29,311 bases of DNA from an uncultured Bacteroidaceae bacterium (GTDB taxonomy: Bacteria > Bacteroidota > Bacteroidia > Bacteroidales > Bacteroidaceae), in NCBI GenBank assembly GCA_934293005.1, contig CAKQYA010000029.1:1-29311 (forward strand). The letters run 5' to 3'. Positions within the stretch are counted from its first letter, which is position 1. Each line of letters opens with the position of its first letter. The notes under the pieces were generated by a model that was given only the letters and a program-made list of their open reading frames with translations, was not told where the DNA came from and did not search any database. The translations under genes and the position numbers were made by a program. This document shows positions 22,696-29,311 of this stretch, in pieces.

Positions 22696-22703
22696 CAAAG
22701 GTA
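22696..22703 (-). promoter_or_regulatory. Promoter -7 element for the PPIase run
   Basis: TACCTTTG on the minus strand at 22703-22696, between the guaB terminator and the PPIase ATG at 22641. I see no convincing -33 element at the usual spacing because the guaB terminator hairpin occupies that place. Confidence 0.6.
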
Positions 22704-22715
22704 CAAAAAACAAAC

Positions 22716-22749
22716 GAAAAAGCGACTGCCGCATATGCAGCAATCGCTT
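22716..22749 (-). terminator. Intrinsic terminator of guaB
   Basis: On the minus strand AAGCGATTGCTGC (22749-22737), loop ATAT and GCGGCAGTCGCTT (22732-22720) pair fully if two G-U pairs are allowed, followed by a T-run and then T-rich sequence. It lies 36 bp after the guaB stop codon. The wobble pairs work only for the minus-strand RNA, which supports its use there. Confidence 0.88.
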
Positions 22750-22785
22750 CTATAATAGTTTTTTAACACTTTATTTCGTATTTTT

Positions 22786-24264
22786 CTACTGGGGACGACT
22801 GTAATTTGGTGCCTCACTTGTGATGATAACCTCATGAGGATGGCTCTCAAGCACACCTGCATTGGTGATGCGGGTGAACTTAGCTCCATGCAGCTGATCG
22901 ATGTTGGCAGCTCCACAATAACCCATGCCTGAGCGCAAGCCTCCAGCCAATTGATAGATAACCTCCTGAACTGTGCCTTTGTAAGGTACACGTCCTGCTA
23001 TGCCCTCTGGCACCAATTTCTTCACTTCTGTGACTCCGCTTTGGAAGTAACGGTCCTTTGAGCCATTTTCCATGGCCTCAAGTGAGCCCATTCCTCTATA
23101 GCTCTTAAACTTACGGCCATTAAACAAGATTGTTTCACCTGGAGCTTCTTCTGTGCCGGCCACAAGCGAGCCTATCATAACAGAGAAGCCGCCAGCAGCG
23201 AGCGCTTTGACAATGTCGCCTGAATAGCGTAGACCGCCATCGGCAATCAATGGAACACCTGTGCCTTCAAGTGCCTGGGCAACATCGTAGACTGCACTAA
23301 GCTGTGGCACTCCGACACCGGCAACAACACGAGTTGTGCAGATTGAGCCTGGACCTATGCCCACTTTAACAGCGTCAGCACCTGCTTCCACAAGGGCCTT
23401 AGCCGCTTCGCCTGTTGCAATGTTGCCAACCACGATGTCAACTTCAGGGAATGCATTCTTTGCTTCTCTGACCTTTTCAATGACACCCTTTGAATGGCCA
23501 TGAGCAGTGTCGATGATGATGGCATCCACACCTGCCTTCACAAGAGCCTCCATGCGCTGGAATGTGTCGGCTGTGACGCCAACACCTGCAGCCACACGCA
23601 AACGTCCCTTAGAGTCTTTGCATGCCATTGGCTTGTCCTTAGCCTTTGTGATGTCCTTATATGTAATCAAGCCAATAAGTTTGTTGTCGCTGTCAACAAC
23701 AGGCAACTTCTCTATCTTATGCTCAAGGAGTATATGGGAAGCACTTTCCAAGTCTGTCTGCTGATGAGTGACCACAAGCCCGTCTTTTGTCATCACATCG
23801 TCAATCTTGCGGTTCAAATCTTTCTGGAAGCGCAAGTCACGATTTGTAACAATGCCAACAAGCGTGTTGACATCATCTACAACAGGAATGCCGCCGATAT
23901 GATATTCTGCCATGATGTCGAGCGCATTTTTCACTGTGGATCCACGCTTGATAGTGACTGGGTCATATATCATACCATTCTCAGCACGCTTCACTATTGC
24001 CACTTGGCGAGCCTGTTCTTCGATGGACATGTTTTTATGAATGACACCTATGCCGCCCTCTCGTGCTATGGCGATTGCCATAGGAGCTTCGGTGACAGTA
24101 TCCATGGCTGCTGTCACAAAAGGTATCTTCAATTCAATGTTCTTTGAAAATTTAGTACTGAGTGAAACCTCACGTGGAAGAACTTCTGAATATGCTGGTA
24201 TAAGCAGCACATCGTCAAATGTCAGTCCTTCCATCACAACCTTATCTGCAATAAATGATGACAT
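22786..24264 (-). CDS. guaB: Inosine-5'-monophosphate dehydrogenase
   Basis: 492 residues from the start at 24264 (MSSFIADKVVMEGLTFDDVL, the usual family N-terminus). The frame stays open to 24387, but that extension covers the guaB promoter (24288-24295) and the recQ terminator, so it cannot be coding. The enzyme oxidises IMP to XMP with NAD+, the committed step of GTP synthesis. The TIM barrel carries GVGPGSICTT-type active site GIGPGSICTT with catalytic Cys309, and two CBS domains are inserted at about 98-210. The flap EGIAGRVPYKG is intact near the C-terminus. It is transcribed alone between its own promoter and terminator. Confidence 0.96.
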   Translation of the reverse strand: MSSFIADKVVMEGLTFDDVLLIPAYSEVLPREVSLSTKFSKNIELKIPFVTAAMDTVTEAPMAIAIAREGGIGVIHKNMSIEEQARQVAIVKRAENGMIYDPVTIKRGSTVKNALDIMAEYHIGGIPVVDDVNTLVGIVTNRDLRFQKDLNRKIDDVMTKDGLVVTHQQTDLESASHILLEHKIEKLPVVDSDNKLIGLITYKDITKAKDKPMACKDSKGRLRVAAGVGVTADTFQRMEALVKAGVDAIIIDTAHGHSKGVIEKVREAKNAFPEVDIVVGNIATGEAAKALVEAGADAVKVGIGPGSICTTRVVAGVGVPQLSAVYDVAQALEGTGVPLIADGGLRYSGDIVKALAAGGFSVMIGSLVAGTEEAPGETILFNGRKFKSYRGMGSLEAMENGSKDRYFQSGVTEVKKLVPEGIAGRVPYKGTVQEVIYQLAGGLRSGMGYCGAANIDQLHGAKFTRITNAGVLESHPHEVIITSEAPNYSRPQ

Positions 24265-24287
24265 AATGTTTTGATTTTTATTGCATG

Positions 24288-24295
24288 CAAAGGTA
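24288..24295 (-). promoter_or_regulatory. guaB promoter -7 element
   Basis: TACCTTTG on the minus strand at 24295-24288, 24 bp before the guaB ATG at 24264. A TTG at 24320-24318 is a possible -33 with rather long spacing (22 bp). It fixes the guaB start, as the longer frame would span it. Confidence 0.75.
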
Positions 24296-24351
24296 CGAAT
24301 TTTAATCGAAGTAAAAACAACAATGGCATTAGTTTTTTTGTTTATTGACAC

Positions 24352-24389
24352 AAAAAAAAAGCGGATGGATGCTAAACAGCATTCCATCC
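24352..24389 (-). terminator. Intrinsic terminator of recQ
   Basis: On the minus strand GGATGGAATGCT (24389-24378), loop GTTT and AGCATCCATCC (24373-24363) form an 11-bp stem with a single bulged A, followed by GC and nine T. It starts 17 bp after the recQ stop codon. Confidence 0.92.
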
Positions 24390-24405
24390 ACCATTTTCTT
24401 TCATA

Positions 24406-26997
24406 TCAATTAGCCATCTCGCTGATGAACTTTATACGCACCAAACGCACGTCTTCCTCATAGATATCTCCACCAAGATTATCCAATGCCACATCAATGG
24501 CATCAGTGTCGCTGTGGCGGAAATAGTCATATATCTCATCTATGACATCTTCATCTATCTCCAGTTCATCAAAGTAGTAATCAATATTAAGTTTCGTTCC
24601 GCTATAGACGATTGCCTCCATCTCATCAAGAAGCTCGTCAAAATCAAGTCCATTGGCTTTTGCTATTTCCTCCAGACTAACCTTGCGGTCTATTGCTTGT
24701 ATAATTTTTACTTTCACTTTTGACTTATTTGCAACAGTTCTAACTCGCATGTCCGTCGGACGGACTATGCCATTATCTTCACAATAAAGCTTTATCACCT
24801 TGCAGAACTCAGAGCCATATCGTTTGGCCTTTCCAGCACCAACACACGGAATGTTCTGAAGTTCTTCCTCATTGATTGGATAGAGCGAAGCCATTGATTC
24901 AAGCGACACATCCTGAAAAACCACATAGGGAGGGACATTATGCTTTCGAGCTATTTTCATGCGCAGGTCTTGAAGAATCTTATAAAGCGAGGTGTCAAGC
25001 ACGCTTGTTCCTCCTTGCTCATTGGCATCATCAAAGTCGCTGTCGAAATCATTGTTTTTCTTCACCATGAATGGCGTCGGCTTCTTCAAGAACTTCTTTC
25101 CAAGTTTTGTGAGCTTGACCACACCGTAAGCTTCAACTTCCTTCTCTATATAACCATCAAGCCCCGCCTGAATAAAAATAGCATCCCATACGACGCGCTC
25201 CACATCTGATCCTGCGCCAAACTGCTCAAGTTTATCGTGATTGTGGCTGAAGATTGTCTCATTTGCCTCGCCACGCAACACATTTATAAGATATTCCTTG
25301 CGGAATTTCTCTTTTACTGCAAGCACTGTCTCTAATGCCAATTTCAGATTTTCCTTCTCATCGGTTTCGCTCTTTGGATGCAAGCAGTTGTCACAGTTGC
25401 CACAATTATCCTTGGTATATTCTTCTCCAAAATAATGAAGGAGCATCTTGCGGCGACACACAGAACTCTCACAATAAGCGGCAGTCTCGCTTAGGAGATG
25501 GTTGCCAATGTCTTTCTCTGCAGGAGTCTTGTCCTTCATGAACTTCTCCAGTTTCTCCAAGTCTTTTCTGCAATAATACGTGATGCATTTGCCTTCTCCG
25601 CCATCTCTGCCTGCCCTGCCCGTTTCCTGATAGTAGCCTTCGAGGCTCTTAGGTATGTCATAATGCACCACATACCTCACGTCTGGCTTGTCTATGCCCA
25701 TGCCGAATGCTATGGTGGCGACAATGACATCAAGACGTTCCATGATGAAGGCGTCTTGCGTTTCGCTTCTCTCTTTCGAGTCCATGCCTGCATGGTATGC
25801 AGCAGCTTTGATGTTGTTTGCCTTAAGCACTTCTGCAAGGTCTTCCACTTTCTTGCGGCTCAAGCAATAGATGATGCCACTCTTGCCTGGGTTTTGCTTG
25901 ATGAATCGTATTATGTCTTTCTCCACCTCTGCGGTCTTGGGCCTTACCTCATAATAAAGATTGGGCCTGTTGAAAGACGATTTGTATTCAGCAGCATCGG
26001 GCATGCCAAGATTTTTCTTTATGTCATTGCGCACCTTATCTGTGGCTGTCGCCGTCAGAGCAATGACAGGCGTGTCTTGAATCTTCTCGGCCGCAGCCCT
26101 TATTGCTTCATCTGTAGGGAGGTCTGGCAATGCGACCACCGAAGGCTCATCGTCAAGGGCTGCTCTCAATTTTGCATAATCGCGCCTGATAGGAGGCATC
26201 GCATTTATGAGAGAGTCGACAAACTTATCGTCCAAACGCGAACATTTGTCAGACTTTTCCTTAACCATATCTTTCAGTTCAGACAAGAACTTGAGCATGT
26301 CGGCAAGCTTTGTCACACGCAGCCCAATCTCGTCCAACTCTTTTTTGTCAACAGGAGCGGAATATTGCTGCTTGTACTCACGACTTATTTCCTCATACTT
26401 AGATTTCCACTTTTTGTATGAATCCGTCAGCGACTTCAGCGCAGAAATTTTACTTCTTGGGATAAACAGTTCTACCACTGGAGCCAAGGCTATCCAATTT
26501 ATCACTGGACGAATCTTTCGATATTCTGGACGGAAATCATGTCCCCATTCTGATATGCAATGAGCCTCATCGATTGCATAAAATGAAATATTCACCTGAC
26601 GGAGAAAATCAACATTTTCTTCTTTCGACAACGACTCAGGAGCCACATAGAGCAATTTTGTCTTGCCGGCCATGACATCGGCTTTCACCATCTCTATATT
26701 GGCCTTGCTCAACGACGAATTGATGAAATGCGCCACACTATCCTCCTCGCTGATATGCTTGACGGCATCCACCTGATTCTTCATTAGAGCTATCAAAGGC
26801 GAAATGACAATGGCAGTACCTTCCATCATCATCGCAGGCAACTGGTAACATAGCGATTTGCCACCACCTGTCGGCATGAGCACAAAGGTATCTTTTCCAC
26901 CAAGAAGATTTTTGATTATATCTTCCTGGTCACCCTTGAACGTGTCAAAGCCAAAGAAGTATTTCAATGACTGCTGAAGCGAAGTAGGTTTTTTCAT
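24406..26997 (-). CDS. recQ: RecQ-type ATP-dependent DNA helicase with an inserted domain
   Basis: 863 residues, about 130-140 more than Bacteroidales RecQ proteins as I know them. Intact helicase motifs: motif I MPTGGGKSLCYQ (41-52), motif II DEAH (143-146), aromatic-loop region CISEWGHDFRPEYR (147-160), motif III ALTATAT (313-319), motif VI QETGRAGRDG (457-466). The zinc site (Cys514, 532, 535, 538), winged helix, and an HRDC domain (about 670-745, ILQDLRMKIARKHNVPPYVVFQD) follow, then an acidic C-terminal tail (about 790-863). Between motif II and motif III, residues ~168-309 replace the short linker normally found there with a charged, mostly helical segment (SYKKWKSKYEEISREYKQQY, KLADMLKFLSELKDMVKEK). 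It unwinds DNA 3'-5' in recombination and fork repair. It follows clpX by 189 bp and has a strong terminator. Confidence 0.95.
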   Translation of the reverse strand: MKKPTSLQQSLKYFFGFDTFKGDQEDIIKNLLGGKDTFVLMPTGGGKSLCYQLPAMMMEGTAIVISPLIALMKNQVDAVKHISEEDSVAHFINSSLSKANIEMVKADVMAGKTKLLYVAPESLSKEENVDFLRQVNISFYAIDEAHCISEWGHDFRPEYRKIRPVINWIALAPVVELFIPRSKISALKSLTDSYKKWKSKYEEISREYKQQYSAPVDKKELDEIGLRVTKLADMLKFLSELKDMVKEKSDKCSRLDDKFVDSLINAMPPIRRDYAKLRAALDDEPSVVALPDLPTDEAIRAAAEKIQDTPVIALTATATDKVRNDIKKNLGMPDAAEYKSSFNRPNLYYEVRPKTAEVEKDIIRFIKQNPGKSGIIYCLSRKKVEDLAEVLKANNIKAAAYHAGMDSKERSETQDAFIMERLDVIVATIAFGMGIDKPDVRYVVHYDIPKSLEGYYQETGRAGRDGGEGKCITYYCRKDLEKLEKFMKDKTPAEKDIGNHLLSETAAYCESSVCRRKMLLHYFGEEYTKDNCGNCDNCLHPKSETDEKENLKLALETVLAVKEKFRKEYLINVLRGEANETIFSHNHDKLEQFGAGSDVERVVWDAIFIQAGLDGYIEKEVEAYGVVKLTKLGKKFLKKPTPFMVKKNNDFDSDFDDANEQGGTSVLDTSLYKILQDLRMKIARKHNVPPYVVFQDVSLESMASLYPINEEELQNIPCVGAGKAKRYGSEFCKVIKLYCEDNGIVRPTDMRVRTVANKSKVKVKIIQAIDRKVSLEEIAKANGLDFDELLDEMEAIVYSGTKLNIDYYFDELEIDEDVIDEIYDYFRHSDTDAIDVALDNLGGDIYEEDVRLVRIKFISEMAN

Positions 26998-27186
26998 TAT
27001 ATTTCAGAGTGTGTTAGTTTTGTTTCTATTTCTCTTGCAAGGTGTCAGTTTCTTGGATTCATCACCATCTGATCATCCATATTGAATTGACGCGTGTCTT
27101 GACTGCAACATATAAGCCCACGGTTACGGTGAGCCATTTGTTTCTTTACAGAACGACCATAGCCTTGATGCCACAAACGCAAAGTC

Positions 27187-28425
27187 TTAATCAGCGCTGC
27201 TCTCCTTGAGAACATTCATATTGAGCTTATCCACCTGCGACTTGGCGTAGTCAAGTGTAACGTCAAATGTCTTTGCATCGCTCGAAGGCACTTCAAACAT
27301 GGCATCTCTCATTATCATTTCTATCAAAGAGCGGAGGCCACGGGCACCAAGTCCAAATTCAAGAGTCTTATCCACCACGTAGTCCAATGCTTCATCAGCA
27401 AACGTCAGCTTCACGCCATCAAGCTCAAACATCTTAACATATTGCTTCACAATAGAGTTTTTGGGTTCTGTGAGAATAGAACGAAGGGCCTTGCGGTCAA
27501 GTGTGTCGAGATGTGTGAGGATGGGCAGACGGCCGATAATCTCAGGAATAAGTCCGAACGACTTCAAATCCATTGGAGAAATATACTGCATCATGTTGGT
27601 CTTGTCAAGCTTAGAAGAATTCTTAGCCGCATCAAATCCCACGACATGAGTGTTGAGTCGATGAGCAATGCGCTTTTCTATACCATCAAAGGCACCACCA
27701 CATATGAAGAGGATATTCTTTGTGTTGACCTGTATGAACTTCTGTTCTGGATGCTTGCGTCCACCCTGTGGTGGAACATTGACAACGCTTCCTTCAAGAA
27801 GTTTCAAAAGCCCTTGCTGCACGCCTTCGCCACTCACGTCACGTGTGATGCTCGGATTGTCGCTCTTACGGGCTATCTTGTCTATTTCATCTATGAACAC
27901 TATGCCTTTTTCAGCATATGCGACATCGCCGTCTGCTGCTTGAAGCAGGCGGACCAACAGACTTTCAACATCTTCTCCAACATATCCAGCTTCGGTCAAC
28001 ACTGTTGCATCCACCATAGCGAATGGAACAACAAGCATTTTGGCGATTGTCTTGGCCAGCAAAGTCTTGCCTGTGCCAGTGCTTCCCACCATTATGATGT
28101 TAGACTTTTCCAATTCGACGTCGTCATTGTCGCCTTGCGAAAGACTGCGAAGCCTCTTGTAGTGATTGTAAACAGCTACAGAGAGGGTGACTTTGGCGGA
28201 ATCCTGCCCGATGACATATCTATCAAGATATTCCTTTATCTCTCTGGGCTTTGGAATTTCATCAAGACTGAGGCCTTTTGTCTGAACTTTCATCATTTGA
28301 GACCTGACCACTTCATGAGCTTTCTCCACACAGTCGTCACATATAAATCCATTCTCTCCGTAGAGAAGAAGGTTCACTTCATTCTCTTCACGTCCACAGA
28401 ATGAACATTTTTTCATTTTTGCCAC
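27187..28425 (-). CDS. clpX: ATP-dependent Clp protease ATP-binding subunit ClpX
   Basis: 412 residues, usual length. The N-terminal zinc-binding domain has Cys7, Cys10, Cys29 and Cys32 (CSFC...CDDC), which recruits adaptors and substrates. The AAA+ module has Walker A GSTGTGKT (114-121), pore loop GYVG (147-150), Walker B VFIDEID (176-182), an RKH-type pore loop GGRKHPEQK, and a VGF loop (HVVGFDAAK) in place of the E. coli IGF loop that docks onto ClpP. ClpX unfolds tagged proteins and feeds them to ClpP, whose gene lies 134 bp upstream, presumably in the same operon. Confidence 0.97.
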   Translation of the reverse strand: MAKMKKCSFCGREENEVNLLLYGENGFICDDCVEKAHEVVRSQMMKVQTKGLSLDEIPKPREIKEYLDRYVIGQDSAKVTLSVAVYNHYKRLRSLSQGDNDDVELEKSNIIMVGSTGTGKTLLAKTIAKMLVVPFAMVDATVLTEAGYVGEDVESLLVRLLQAADGDVAYAEKGIVFIDEIDKIARKSDNPSITRDVSGEGVQQGLLKLLEGSVVNVPPQGGRKHPEQKFIQVNTKNILFICGGAFDGIEKRIAHRLNTHVVGFDAAKNSSKLDKTNMMQYISPMDLKSFGLIPEIIGRLPILTHLDTLDRKALRSILTEPKNSIVKQYVKMFELDGVKLTFADEALDYVVDKTLEFGLGARGLRSLIEMIMRDAMFEVPSSDAKTFDVTLDYAKSQVDKLNMNVLKESSAD

Positions 28426-28559
28426 TTACCAATATATATTTATATAGTAATTTGTTCAGTTTTCATTAACTCTACAACATGCTTTCACCTCGCAGAAGAT
28501 TGGACAACGCACAGTCTTATCCAACTGCAGTGGCAACAGCACACATCAGAAAACAGGCA

Positions 28560-29228
28560 TCATGCCTTTCTGACTAGCACTTCGTCTATCATGCCATAGT
28601 CTTTTGCTTCTGATGCTGTCATCCAATAGTCGCGATCACTGTCATTCCACACTTTATCAAAGTCTTGATGACTATGGCTACTGATGATTGTATACAATTC
28701 TTTCTTGAGTTTCTGTATCTCTCTTGCTGTGATTTCGATGTCACTCGCCTGTCCTTGAGCACCGCCCATAGGTTGGTGTATCATGATGCGGCTGTGTGGC
28801 AACGCACTGCGCTTGCCTTCCTTGCCTGCCACAAGAAGCACTGCTGCCATGCTTGCTGCCATGCCTGTGCAAATGGTCTGCACGTCACTGCTGACAAATT
28901 GCATGGTGTCATATATGCCGAGACCGGCATAAACACTTCCACCTGGCGAATTGATATAGATGCTTATGTCTTTTCCATTGTCCACACTGTCAAGATAAAG
29001 CATCTGAGCTTGGAGGACATTGGCTGTATAATCATTAACTTCTGTTCCCAGGAAAATTATTCGGTCCATCATGAGACGAGAGAAAACATCCAGCTGTGTC
29101 ACATTAAGCTGACGCTCTTCAAGAATATAAGGGTTTAAGTATCCTGCTTGTGCCTTCACAACATCATCCAGGACCATTCCATTCACTCCAAGATGTTTGG
29201 TTGCAAAATCGCGAAAATCTTTAATCAT
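28560..29228 (-). CDS. clpP: ATP-dependent Clp protease proteolytic subunit ClpP
   Basis: 222 residues. Catalytic Ser126 lies in GMAASMAAVLL, His151 in MIHQPMGG, and Asp200 in NDSDRDYW, with the same 25- and 49-residue spacings as the E. coli triad. The SPGGSVYAGLGIYDTMQ oxyanion-hole region is intact. The N-terminal ~35 residues (MIKDFRDFATKHLGVNGMVL) are the propeptide and axial-loop region and are somewhat longer than in E. coli. The tetradecamer degrades proteins unfolded by ClpX, encoded next. The start at 29228 follows an A/T-rich run without a Shine-Dalgarno. Trigger factor (tig) usually precedes clpP in this order, but only 83 bases remain to the window edge. Confidence 0.97.
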   Translation of the reverse strand: MIKDFRDFATKHLGVNGMVLDDVVKAQAGYLNPYILEERQLNVTQLDVFSRLMMDRIIFLGTEVNDYTANVLQAQMLYLDSVDNGKDISIYINSPGGSVYAGLGIYDTMQFVSSDVQTICTGMAASMAAVLLVAGKEGKRSALPHSRIMIHQPMGGAQGQASDIEITAREIQKLKKELYTIISSHSHQDFDKVWNDSDRDYWMTASEAKDYGMIDEVLVRKA

Positions 29229-29311
29229 ATTTTTTTTAATTAGTTCTGTTTTATCTCAATGTTTTGTATTAAAGCCAGTAGGCCAATTTTGATTGTGCTC
29301 AATTTATCCTG

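Noticed and set aside
26074..26496. Intein in RecQ
   Set aside because: The insert lacks a Cys or Ser at its start, a C-terminal His-Asn with following nucleophile, and any homing-endonuclease motif; it reads as a helical domain that stays in the protein.
29229..29311. 3' end of trigger factor (tig) on the minus strand
   Set aside because: One minus-strand frame is open from the edge to a TAA near 29243, but the 23 residues it encodes show nothing diagnostic, so I cannot support it as a gene fragment.

Overview
The window looks like a chromosomal stretch of a Bacteroidales bacterium, most likely Prevotella or a close relative. Several things point there. Promoters match the Bacteroidetes -7 consensus TAnnTTTG, as TACCTTTG or TATCTTTG. 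No strong Shine-Dalgarno sequences stand out. The gene neighbourhoods parA-parB-DUF5683-mltD-rel and clpP-clpX-recQ-guaB-PPIase-surA-OstA-mutL are ones I associate with this order. Lipoproteins carry acidic residues after the lipid cysteine. Every gene I accept, protein or tRNA, lies on the minus strand, so transcription runs from high to low coordinates.

Layout in transcription order. (1) 29.2-24.4 kb: clpP, clpX and a RecQ helicase with an unusual inserted domain, closed by a strong terminator. (2) 24.3-22.8 kb: guaB with its own promoter and terminator. (3) 22.7-15.2 kb: an envelope-biogenesis run of two parvulin-type PPIases, an OstA-like protein and a small membrane protein, ending in mutL. 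(4) 15.1-13.7 kb: an OmpA-family porin with promoter and hairpin terminator. (5) 13.6-11.6 kb: a YjbH-like outer-membrane protein split over two genes. (6) 11.5-10.2 kb: a surface-lipoprotein gene with terminator. (7) 10.2-9.6 kb: a non-coding region with a six-unit 22-bp palindromic tandem array. (8) 9.6-9.3 kb: a tRNA-Pro, tRNA-Pro, tRNA-Val operon. (9) 9.1-2.6 kb: parA, parB, DUF5683 protein, mltD and rel, closed by a terminator. (10) 2.3-0.4 kb: two overlapping fimbrillin-like lipoprotein genes. (11) 47-1: the 5' part of a second tRNA-Val cut by the window edge.

No transposase, integrase, phage gene, CRISPR or defence system is visible; the protein-coding content is core genome. The most interesting material is non-coding. 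A dispersed element with about 24-bp terminal inverted repeats (AAGTAGGTG...) occurs five times, always just 3' of a stop codon and in the same orientation, and one copy supplies the stop codon of parB. The other main signals are the 22-bp palindromic array and the roughly 140-residue helical insertion in RecQ between helicase motifs II and III.
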